Origin: AWTP1-13 sp963840445
GTDB taxonomy: Bacteria; Pseudomonadota; Alphaproteobacteria; Rhizobiales; Hyphomicrobiaceae
Direction of reading: 5' to 3'
DNA length: 64,000 nucleotides
Assembly: GCA_963840445.1 (NCBI GenBank)
Contig: CAWIZC010000022.1
Location: forward strand, 62,001-126,000
Shown here: positions 45,100 to 53,568 of the stretch, in pieces
How the letters are laid out: the number at the start of each line of letters is the position of its first letter
How positions within the stretch are numbered: the first letter of the stretch is position 1
Made by a program: the position numbers and the translations under genes
Notes under the pieces: model-generated
Told to the model about the DNA's origin: nothing
Databases searched by the model: none
Seen by the model: only the letters and a program-made list of their open reading frames with translations

Positions 45100-45565
45100 C
45101 CTTTTTCCCCTTTGCGACGTCTTCTCAAGGCGCCCCGTGTGGGAGGCGCCGCCCATGCCCTGGCGTCCGTGCACGCGCCGATCATTCGAACTTGATCTAC
45201 CTAAGATTGTGATTCGCGATGGCCGTCGAGAGGCGACCCGCTGTTTGGCGCGGCCGGCGCCCGGCGCACGTGCTTTTGCCGAACGCATGTGGCTCCGGCG
45301 CCAAGATGTAGCCGATACCAGGATATCCGATAAATCACAATGAAATCTGAGACTAAGCCCTTGGGCTCCGGCGCAACAGTGGGCCGGAGAAAGATGTCAC
45401 AAAGCGACCCGCAGGGTTGTCTGCGTTTGCTGGGATGAACGAATCAACCCAATGGTTGCCGGGTTCGAATAGCGGGGTGGACTCGCGCTTTGGTTGTGCC
45501 GCATGCACAAGCGTGCGGGGCCACACGCGCCCTCGGTGATGCGTCAACCTGGGGGAGCAGCACAT
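45100..45565. other. Divergent intergenic region between two outer-membrane protein genes
   Basis: About 465 bases holding the promoters of both flanking genes. No credible ORF. A 7-bp inverted repeat (CTCCGGC and GCCGGAG) lies at about 45366-45389. I could not assign promoter boxes by eye. Confidence 0.4.
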
Positions 45566-46420
45566 ATGCAAGTCAAGCTGGAGGGACTGCGCGCTACCGC
45601 GGCGGCCGTGGCCGTAGCGATGTCCGTGGTCGTCGGCGCAACAGCGGTGAACGCCGCTGACCCGGCACAGAACGCCGGTGAGAAGGAGAGCAAGGGTAGT
45701 GGTCCCGATTTCTCGGTCAACGCCACCTACACCTCGGACTATCGCTTCCGCGGCTTTACGCAGACGCGCGAGAAGCCGGCGCTGCAAGGCGGCTTCGATG
45801 TGACCTGGCCGAACTTCTATGTCGGGCTGTGGGCTTCCTCGCTCGACATGGGCCAAGTATACAATTCGAGCGGCTTCCACGATGTCGCCGACCTCGAGAT
45901 GATCGCCTACGCCGGCGTCAAGCGCAACATCGCAGGCTTCAAGTTCGACCTGGGGGCCTTGTACTATTTCTATCCCGGCTCCTACGGGGACTATAACAAA
46001 CCGGTCTATCTCGGCGGCATGATCAAAGACCTCAACTACTTCGAGGGCATGCTGTCGATCAGCAAGGAAATCCACAAGGACCTGACGCTGACCACCACCA
46101 CCTACTATTCGCCCGACTACAGCGGCACCGGCCAGAACTGGGCGATCGAGAACATGGTCTCGCGCAAGCTCGGCACCTACCGCGGTATTACGCCCACGCT
46201 CAGCGCCATGCTCGCCGCCAACTTCGGCGAAAACAGCAAGGGCGGCATGGACTACTACTACTGGAACGCGGGCGTGTCGTTCCTGTTCGCCGACTACTTC
46301 GAGTTCGACGTCCGCTGGTTCGACACCTTCGACGTGCCGACCGGCTACAACAGCACGGTCACGAGCTGCCGCAACCTGTGCGACGGCCGCGTGGTGGCGC
46401 GTATCACCTTCGAGAATTGA
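45566..46420 (+). CDS. TorF-family putative porin
   Basis: A 284-residue exported barrel protein of the TorF family (TIGR02001-like, conserved in Proteobacteria). ATG 45566 follows GGGGGAG at eight bases; the signal peptide ends near VNAAD. The mature start FSVNATYTSDYRFRGFTQT is diagnostic, followed by GGFDVTWPNFYVGLWASS and repeated aromatic strands. The 3' end overlaps the convergent NRPS gene by 17 bases. Function is unknown beyond outer-membrane location; family members are thought to be porins. Confidence 0.87.
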   Translation: MQVKLEGLRATAAAVAVAMSVVVGATAVNAADPAQNAGEKESKGSGPDFSVNATYTSDYRFRGFTQTREKPALQGGFDVTWPNFYVGLWASSLDMGQVYNSSGFHDVADLEMIAYAGVKRNIAGFKFDLGALYYFYPGSYGDYNKPVYLGGMIKDLNYFEGMLSISKEIHKDLTLTTTTYYSPDYSGTGQNWAIENMVSRKLGTYRGITPTLSAMLAANFGENSKGGMDYYYWNAGVSFLFADYFEFDVRWFDTFDVPTGYNSTVTSCRNLCDGRVVARITFEN

Positions 46421-49400
46421 CGCGGGCGGTCACGCCAGGGCCCCTGGCTAAGAGCTTGCGCTCGAGCCGCGGATGACATGCAAGCGCTATGCATGTGCCC
46501 GCCTGCCAGTCCTGGCCCACGGTTTCCTTGGGCTCGGACGGGATGCCGGACCAGCTGCTGGCCGCCGGCAGCGTTTCGCCCTTCATGAGCAGCGACAGGG
46601 TGCCGAGGCCCGAGCCGCGCTGCATGTTGGTGTCATACAGCACAACGGCGAGGTTGCCGACGGTGCAGCCAGCACCGATGCGCAGATAGTCGGCCTTCAT
46701 CACCCGGTCCTCGAACAGGTGGGTCTGAATGGTGGCGCCGAGGTTGAGCGCTGCGTGGTCGCCGATGTCGACCAGGTCGAATTCCGAGAAGTAGGTGGTC
46801 TCGAGGAATACCCACTTGCCTATCCTGCAACCCATCAGGCGCATGCACATGCAGGCGAATGGCGTGCCAAGCAGCGGCGTCATGGCCGTCTCGGCCACCG
46901 TCTCGTAAGTGCCGTTGACGTTTTCGTTGTTCCAGACGTAGCGGCACCAGAGCGGCTGGACGGTCGGGGTGAAGCTGCCTATCAGCAGGCGCTTGATGCC
47001 GGCGACGACCAGTATGGTGGCCATCGCCAGGGCGGCGGCGAGCACCGGCACGCCGGCAATCACCCCCATAGCGGCAGCGCGCGCGATGCCAGAACCAGCG
47101 ACCCGACCAATGCGACCAGCGAGGCTGTGGCGATCATGCCCGGCAGCAGCACGCGCACGGCATCGCTGATGGCCCGGCTGCGCAGCGTCGCCCGGCTCGG
47201 CCGGTAGGTCTGCGCGTCGCTGAAGCACAGATCTTTCTGGGTTTGCGGCAGGGCGAACGCCGGCGCGCCCAGCCGGCGCTCGTTGGATGGCAACTGCTGG
47301 CCAGTAGCCGGTGCAGACAGCACCCCCAGCAGCGCGTTGTCGCCGATGTCGCTGCCGCCCGGCAGCAGCGCGCTGCTGCCGACGAACGTCCGCTCGCCGA
47401 CGCGGTTGCGCCCGAGCTCGATGTGGCCGATGCACAGTCGCTTCACCGCCACCAGCAGCAGCACGTACCAGACGACCGAGACGGGGACCACCGCAAAGGC
47501 AGCGGCCATGCCCCACAGCGGCCCACCCTTGGCCAGCGCGACAGCGACCATGGCCACGGCCGGGGCGGCGCTCAGGATGAGGAAATAGCCCATCGCGTAG
47601 ATGAGGCCGAAGTGGATGGCCCCGAACAGGAAGGTCCGGCGCCGCTTGCTGCCTCCGGGCTCATCGAGCACCGGCACGCCGACCTTGGCGAGCGCCGCGG
47701 GAGAGCCTTGCCGGCTCTCTCCATAGGCCATGCTGGCCCCATCTGCGAGCACCGACATGTCATCGAGGCGTGCCCAGTCGTCGATCCTCGAGTGGACGCC
47801 GATGCCGCAATGCATGCCGATGAAGCAGTCGCGGCCGATGTCGATGCCGCCGATGATCAGCATGCCGTTCTCGACATGATAGCCAAGCAGATGCGTCTCG
47901 ACGCCGATGCTGGTGCGGTCGCCGATCGAGACGAGGTCGAAGGCCGAGCACAGCGGGCTGCAGATCGTCACATCGCGGCCGATGCTGGCGCCCATGGCAC
48001 GGTAGTAGAGGCTCATCAGCGGCGTGCCGAGGAACATGTGCGACCAGCTGAGCAGCTGGAAGCGGTTCACCAGCCACCAGCGGAAATAGTAGAGACCCCA
48101 CACCGGATAGCGCCCCGGCCGATAGCGGCCAATCACCAGCCATTTCATGGCGATGCTGAGCAGCAGCAGCGTGGGCCAGTAGGCAAAGCCGAGGGCGGTC
48201 GTCATCCACAGGGCGGTGCCGATTTCGACGCTGTCGTTCATGACGCCGAGGGTCATCAGAACCGCGAAGGCCACCGGCGCGACGGCAAGCCCGTACATGG
48301 TCGTGACGGCGATGCCCTGCAGAGCGACGCACAGCCACCGCTGCCAGGCCGGGACCGTGGCGAACGCGGTTTCGCTTTCGGTCGGACCAGCATGGGCGTC
48401 GGCCGGCCAGGCGGTTGTGCCGATCGATATGCCGAGATCACGCAGGCGCGCGGCCAGCGTCCGCACCGTGCGGTTCTTGTAGATGTCGCGTAGGCTGATC
48501 CTCGAAGTGCCGAACCGCTCCCTGAGTTCGGTGACCACCCGGGCCGCCAAAAGCGAATGTCCGCCGAGGTCCAGGAAGAAGTCGTCCTCGACCGACACGG
48601 GCGAGGTGCGGAAGCATTTCTCCCAGACCTGCACCACGGCTTCCTCGAGGTCGCCGAGCGGAGCGACATATTGCCGATCGACGCCCTTCAGCAGATGCAC
48701 CGGAGCCGGCAATTGCTTGCGGTCCACCTTGCCGCTGGTGAGCGTCGGCAGATTGTCCACCACGTCCAGGTATTTCGGCACCATGTATTCGGGCAGACGG
48801 CTGCGCAGCATCTCGGCGATCGCGGCACGATCGATGGCGCCCTGTGCCGGGTCGGCGATGATGTAGGCGGCCACCTCAGGCAAGCCGCCGTTGCTGACCA
48901 CGTTCACAGTCGCCGAGCGGACGCCGGCGTACTCCATCAGCACGGCTTCGATCTCGGACAGCTCGACGCGGAAGCCGCGAATCTTGACCTGACCGTCGAT
49001 GCGGCCGAGGAACTGCAAGAGGCCGTCGTGCGTCAGGCGCACCATGTCGTGCGTGCGATACAGCCGGTCGGCCGGGCCCTCGAGGTAGCTGAACGGATTG
49101 TCGATGAAGCGCTCAGCGGTCAGCTCGGGCTGGTTGAGATAGCCCAGCGCGACGCCGGCGCCGCCGATGAAGAGCTCGCCTTCGCTGCCGGGTCCAACCG
49201 GGCTCAGCTGCTCGTCCAGAACGTAGGCCTGATAGCCCGGCAACGCCCTGCCGATGGTGACGGCCTCGCTGGGCAGGCATTCGGCCCAAGTGGCGACGAC
49301 GGTCGTTTCGGTTGGACCGTAGGTGTTGAGCATGCGCCGTTGCGGGGTGGCCCAGCGTGCCACCAGCTCGGGCATGCAAGCTTCGCCGCCGAGCACCAGC

Positions 49401-50257
49401 AGCCGCACGCTCGGCAGGTCCTGGTCGATGAGGGCCAGGAAGGTCGGCACCGTGGAGAAATAAGTGATCGCGTTGGCGGTGAGGAAGTCCGCCACGTCCA
49501 GCGGCGAGCGTGCGATGTCCTCCGGCGCCACCACCAGCGTCCCGCCGATGGAGAATGCCGCCCACACCTCCTCGACGGACGCATCGAACGCGACCGAGAA
49601 GCCCTGGTACACTCGATCCTGCGGCGTCACCTTGTAGACCGTGCGCAGCGTCTCCACGAAGGCCACCGCATTGCGGTGCGTGATCATCACGCCTTTTGGA
49701 CGCCCGGTGGAACCCGACGTGTAGATGACGTAGCAGACATCGCCCGGCTGCGGCGCGTGCGCGTCCTGCGGTGGCCGCTGCTGAGGCTGGGCTTTGATTG
49801 TTTCGATGTCGCGGTCGACCATCAGCACGCTGGCCGATGCGTCGAACGCGAAGCCTGCCGAGAGCGTGGTGTTGGTGACCACGGCGCGCACGCCGGCATC
49901 CGTGAAGATGTCCTCGATGCGCTCGCGCGGGAACTTGGGATCGACCGGCACATAGCCGGCACCGGCCTTCAGGATGCCGAGCAGCGATGCGAACAACAGA
50001 TGCGACTTGTTCAGATGGAGACCGACCAGCGAACCGCGGCCGATGCCTTGCGCACGCAGCCAGTGCGCAATCTGATTGGCCAGCGCGTCAAGCTCCGCGT
50101 AGGTCAGCCACGCCCCGAGCGCCTCGATGGCCGGGTGCGCGGGCCGGCTGGCGACCTGCGCCTCGAACAATGCGTGCAGAAGGGCGGCCTCGCCAGTTGC
50201 GGCAGCAGGGCCGGTGGCAGGCACATAGTGCTCCGCACCAACATCGGTGAACGCCAT
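46404..50257 (-). CDS. PosA/Pls-type single-module NRPS with membrane acyltransferase-like domain, one apparent frameshift
   Basis: About 1284 residues after restoring one lost base in the C5 run at 47063-47067 (minus strand: TGGGGGTGA read as TGGGGGGTGA removes a premature stop). Domains: adenylation (about 20-540: YTSGSTGRPKGV, GELFIGGAGVALGY, LYRTHDMVR, LGRIDGQVKIRGFRVE, and a C-terminal KVDRKQLP), carrier domain with Ser568 in DLGGHSLLA, then a long membrane region with three pairs of helices interleaved with left-handed beta-helix hexapeptide repeats (VTICSPLCSAFDLVSIGDRTSIG). This matches the Pls/PosA family (poly-epsilon-lysine-like amino-acid homopolymer synthases) by overall layout. 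The product is unknown. It overlaps the TorF gene by 17 bases at the 3' end. Confidence 0.88.
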
Positions 50258-50273
50258 TGCAACACCCGCACCT

Positions 50274-51158
50274 TCAGGAGACCGACAGGTCTGCTTGCTC
50301 TCCTCGTCCTGTGTTCAAGGCGCGGGATCGGGTGGGATCGTTGCGGTCCTCGACGGCAAAGCACACCAGCTCTCCCTGCCCTGCTTCTCCGCCGCCAACG
50401 GCGACAGCGACCTGGCACAGCCCGGCCGGAGCCTCGGTGAGCCAGCTCTGCAAGCTGGCGTCGCCAAGTGCGTGCTGCGTCTCGTAACCATCGGTGGAAA
50501 GCCCAGGACCAGCCCCGAACTCCAGGAACCTGAAGTCAGCAGCAAGTCCGGTGCCAGTCAGCTTGGCGTAGGCCTCCTTGAGGGTCCAAAGCCTGGCAAA
50601 CGCCCGCGTCTGCTGAGGCCCACGCAACTGCGCCAACGCCTGGCGCTCACGTGGTGAACAGAACCCTTCGACCAGCGCGGCATCGAAAGGCCGGCCGATC
50701 GTCTCGATATCGACGCCCACCGGTGCATCCCGCGACACGGCGATCACCGCCATCGTCTTGATATGGGAAACGCAGAACTGCACCTGCGGCAGGCCATGCG
50801 CCACCTGCGGCTTGCCGTAGGCGGTGGTTTGAAACCGCCAGGCCTCGGGCTTCACCCGGTTGCCGACCGCGTGCGACAGGGCGCGGCGCAGGGTGATCCT
50901 CGTCGCCCGCAGCAGGTCGCGGGCGGGCTCGTCGCGCAGGCGGGCGATCGCCGACCAGTCCTCACGGTCGAGGACCCTGGCGTCCGCGGCTAGCAGGCGG
51001 TGCGATCCGGCAGGGATGAACCAGATCTCGACCCGACCTGGCGCATCGAGCGGACGCGACCAAGCCTGGCGATAGGGGCCCAGAGCCGACGGGCGCGCGG
51101 GCGTTGCGAGAGGCAACGCCGGCAATCGCAATGCCGGACGAGCCGGCCTGGCCACCAA
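50274..51158 (-). CDS. 4'-phosphopantetheinyl transferase (Sfp-like)
   Basis: A roughly 290-residue Sfp-type enzyme that loads the phosphopantetheine arm on carrier domains. Motifs: FCVSHIKTMAVIAVS (Lys/His-containing), VGVDIE with the magnesium Asp and Glu, and FARLWTLKEAYAKLTGTGL with the Trp-Lys-Glu signature. The gene is 16 bases upstream of the NRPS gene on the same strand, so it probably activates that carrier domain. The start is unclear (TTG 51158 or GTG 51155); no good ribosome-binding site was seen for either. Confidence 0.9.
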   Translation of the reverse strand: MVARPARPALRLPALPLATPARPSALGPYRQAWSRPLDAPGRVEIWFIPAGSHRLLAADARVLDREDWSAIARLRDEPARDLLRATRITLRRALSHAVGNRVKPEAWRFQTTAYGKPQVAHGLPQVQFCVSHIKTMAVIAVSRDAPVGVDIETIGRPFDAALVEGFCSPRERQALAQLRGPQQTRAFARLWTLKEAYAKLTGTGLAADFRFLEFGAGPGLSTDGYETQHALGDASLQSWLTEAPAGLCQVAVAVGGGEAGQGELVCFAVEDRNDPTRSRALNTGRGEQADLSVS

Positions 51159-51620
51159 TCGTCTGCAATGTCCGCCTCCCGGAATTTCTCAGCGCTTCTG
51201 GCGGAGCCGGTCTCGTTAATCCGCGTCGAGCTCGAACCGTGCGTCTGTTGTGCAATTCTCAGGCGGGAGTTGACACATTGGGAACGATTATGGTGGGGAA
51301 ACAGAGAAACTGGTAAAAATGCACGTATTCCGATTTACCAATTCGCCAATCGTTTTCTTGCTGCATCGGGCTTAGCGACGGCATCTTGGTTTATTTTCGC
51401 GGCATGAAGCGGGTCCAATCGATCTGGAGCTGTGCAATCGGATTAAGGATCGAAAATCGCGCGATCGGGCCCAGGGCGTGCTGTTTCAGGACCGGCGATA
51501 ACGTTTCGGCGCGACTCCGTACCGCGACGCGATCCATTAAGGATCAAGTCATGTCGGCTGGCCAATACGCGGGAGCGATGCCATATCTCGCCCAGGTCGC
51601 ACTGCAGCAGGGCAGTCGAC
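51159..51620. other. Gene-free region before the M23-like gene
   Basis: About 460 bases between the divergent PPTase and M23-like genes. It is distinctly richer in A+T around 51290-51380 (runs such as AAAAATGCACG) and has no ORF I can support on either strand. It should contain both promoters. No repeat or hairpin of note. Confidence 0.4.
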
Positions 51621-52415
51621 ATGATGGATGCGCAATCTGCGGGGAGAGCCATGCCGGACCAGGTGAGCCGGACTTTCGCAGCGCCAGTGCTGCTGTTTGC
51701 GATACTTGGCGCAGTTGCTGCCTATGGAGCGCATGGCATGCCCGCTCGTGCCCGCGAGGCCTCGCTGAAAGGCTACGGAATTACCGAGACCGGGCTGCTG
51801 CCGAAGTATCCCGGCGGCTGCTCACCGCTGACGTCCCTTTATGCGAGTTGGACCGACGTCGACGGAACGGATCGCGACGAGGCACACTCAGGCGTTGATG
51901 GCGGCCGGCTGGGCGAACCGATACTCGCGCCGGGTCCTGGCGAGGTGCGCGCTGTGTGGGTGGCGGACTGGGGATGGGGCCACGAAGGTGCCCTGCTGAT
52001 CCGCCATTCAGCCAAAGAGCTCAATTTGGATGAGGGCGTTGAATACTATTATTCCGCATTCGATCATATCAGCTATGAAGAGCTGAAACACTTCAAGGAA
52101 GGCGACCGCATCGAGCGCGGGCAAATTCTCGCGCACGTATATCGTCCCGGCGGCAAGCCATTCTATCTGCCGGAAGTGCACTGGGAAGTGTGGGAGGTGG
52201 GCGACGACGACGCCACCACGTGGCACACGAATTCGCACGGGCGGCCCAATTGGTCCAACCGCACCGCCAAGCTCGTCGATCCGCTCTACATGCTGTCGCG
52301 CCAGCCCGGCACGCTCGATGGCCACATGGTCGAGATCGCGCCGTTCCGGAAAGGCAAGGATTACGCCGACTACAGCGGATTCACTTATATCCTGCCGTGC
52401 ACCAGCAAAAAATAA
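51621..52415 (+). CDS. M23-like (LytM-type) peptidase with incomplete metal motif
   Basis: A 264-residue protein with an N-terminal hydrophobic segment (about residues 20-35) and a LytM/M23 peptidase-like fold. AHSGVDGGRLGEPILAPGPGEVRAVW corresponds to the HxxxD motif block (written in two parts: AHSGVDGGRLGEPIL and APGPGEV). The second metal motif, HxH in active enzymes, reads VHWEVW, so the last His is Val. The site may be inactive or use another ligand. ATG 51621 (with a second ATG next) is used, but M11 would also suit the membrane segment. It could bind or trim peptidoglycan. Confidence 0.7.
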   Translation: MMDAQSAGRAMPDQVSRTFAAPVLLFAILGAVAAYGAHGMPARAREASLKGYGITETGLLPKYPGGCSPLTSLYASWTDVDGTDRDEAHSGVDGGRLGEPILAPGPGEVRAVWVADWGWGHEGALLIRHSAKELNLDEGVEYYYSAFDHISYEELKHFKEGDRIERGQILAHVYRPGGKPFYLPEVHWEVWEVGDDDATTWHTNSHGRPNWSNRTAKLVDPLYMLSRQPGTLDGHMVEIAPFRKGKDYADYSGFTYILPCTSKK

Positions 52416-52433
52416 TCGGGTAAAGCCCGCAGG

Positions 52434-52649
52434 CTATTTGGACCGGGTGGGCGAGGTGTCGGCATCGGCGCCGAGCAGGCGCGAGGCTTCCGCATCCGAC
52501 ATCGGCTCCAGCACGGCGCTGTCACCTTGCCCGCGCAGGAACGTGCGCAGCGTATGACGGGCATGGGCCTCATCGAGCAGGAAGCAGACCGAGCCTCCCG
52601 GCTTGCCGGAGCCTTCGCGGCTGCAACTGTAGGCGCGGATGGTCTTCAT
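52434..52649 (-). CDS. Small hypothetical protein
   Basis: A 71-residue ORF, ATG 52649 to 52434, with good codon usage and a Ser/Gly-rich start (KTIRAYSCSREGSGKPGGS) and a Glu-rich end. No domain recognised. No clear ribosome-binding site, but neighbouring reading frames are worse. It is transcribed in the same direction as the VOC gene, with 41 bases between them. Function unknown. Confidence 0.5.
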   Translation of the reverse strand: MKTIRAYSCSREGSGKPGGSVCFLLDEAHARHTLRTFLRGQGDSAVLEPMSDAEASRLLGADADTSPTRSK

Positions 52650-52690
52650 GGCTGGCTCTGATCGAACGTTGACACCCGTGAAACTTGCTC

Positions 52691-53245
52691 TCAGCCGGAG
52701 GCGGTCGCGGAGGGCGTAATCAGGCCGACGTGCACGCCTTCCGGATCCTCGATAATGGCGATGCGCCCTGTATTAGGGACATCGGTCGGCGGTTCCAACA
52801 GCTTTCCGCCGAGTTCCACAGCCTTCAAAGCCGCCGCATCGACGTTGGCGACCTGGATGTAGGTGAGCCAGAACGCGGCCGGCGTCTCACCGGGGGCGGC
52901 TTCTGCCTGGCCGGCGCCCGCAACCTCGCGCCCATCGGCCTTGAACAGGGTGTATTCCTTTTCCCCCTCCGTCGGCGGCCGGGTCTGATCGGTGGCGGCG
53001 ACGATGTTCGGCGTCCAGCCCATCACGCCGGCATAGAACGCTCGCGCCCGTGCCGGATCGGTGGTCTGCAACTCGCTCCACCACACGGCGCCGACCTCGG
53101 AACCGGCGGGTGTGGCTTCGGCCGCCTTCGCAGGCAGCAGGCCTGCCGATGTGGCGGCGACAGCCAGCGTGCCGCTGGCGAGGAGTGTGCGCCGAGTCAG
53201 CGTCCGGCTCTGCTGGCCGGCCGGCGACTTGCTGATCTCACTCAT
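52691..53245 (-). CDS. Tat-exported VOC (glyoxalase-fold) protein
   Basis: A 184-residue protein: an N-terminal twin-arginine-type signal (LTRRTLLASGTLAVAAT, about 16-33, ending PAKAA) and a C-terminal vicinal-oxygen-chelate domain (GAVWWSELQTTDPARARAFYAGVMGW, about 52-77, and IAIIEDPEGVHVGLI). VOC proteins are mostly cytoplasmic metal-dependent enzymes or binding proteins, so export is unusual. The gene diverges from the TonB-receptor gene. Ligand unknown; metal residues cannot be assigned without an alignment. Confidence 0.82.
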   Translation of the reverse strand: MSEISKSPAGQQSRTLTRRTLLASGTLAVAATSAGLLPAKAAEATPAGSEVGAVWWSELQTTDPARARAFYAGVMGWTPNIVAATDQTRPPTEGEKEYTLFKADGREVAGAGQAEAAPGETPAAFWLTYIQVANVDAAALKAVELGGKLLEPPTDVPNTGRIAIIEDPEGVHVGLITPSATASG

Positions 53246-53464
53246 GCGTGTGTCCTTTCGATTGGACTTGGCGCCAGCCGCGAGCCGGCTACCGCGCGGT
53301 GTCCGCAGCTATCCGCAAATTGAATGCCCGCCCTGCCAAGCCCCCGATGCCCTGAAGTTGCGCCAGAACGGCCGCTCGCGGAGGGGTTGCCGGGCCGGCG
53401 CTGTCCTGCAATGGACGCCACGGTTCCAAATAGAGACCTCAGCCGGGCTGTGACCTCGCCGCCA

Positions 53465-53485
53465 CGTCAGATGCGCCATCTGACG
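53465..53485. other. Perfect hairpin upstream of the zinc-receptor gene
   Basis: Nine-base arms CGTCAGATG and CATCTGACG with a three-base loop lie between the VOC gene and the Zur-like site. Without a T-run it is not a clear terminator; it could be a transcript-processing or regulatory element. Confidence 0.5.
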
Positions 53486-53519
53486 CGCAGGCGGCCTTAT
53501 GGGGTGACGGTCGGAAATG

Positions 53520-53556
53520 TAACTGTATAACAGTTAACGTTATAACATAACGTTAA
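53520..53556. promoter_or_regulatory. Two overlapping palindromes, Zur-box-like
   Basis: First, TAACTGT-ATA-ACAGTTA (53520-53536) and, sharing three bases with it, TTAACGTTAT-AAC-ATAACGTTAA (53534-53556), both perfect. The centre GTTATAACATAAC of the second closely resembles the GTTATANNATAAC core of known Zur sites. It ends 12 bases before the start codon of a ZnuD-like receptor, ideal for repression by zinc-loaded Zur. This part of the window is much richer in A+T than its surroundings. Confidence 0.8.
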
Positions 53557-53568
53557 TGGAGTGTTAGC

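Noticed and set aside
45461..45478. GGGTTCGAAT resembling a tRNA T-loop
   Set aside because: The flanking bases do not form a T-stem, and no acceptor, D or anticodon arms are found around it.
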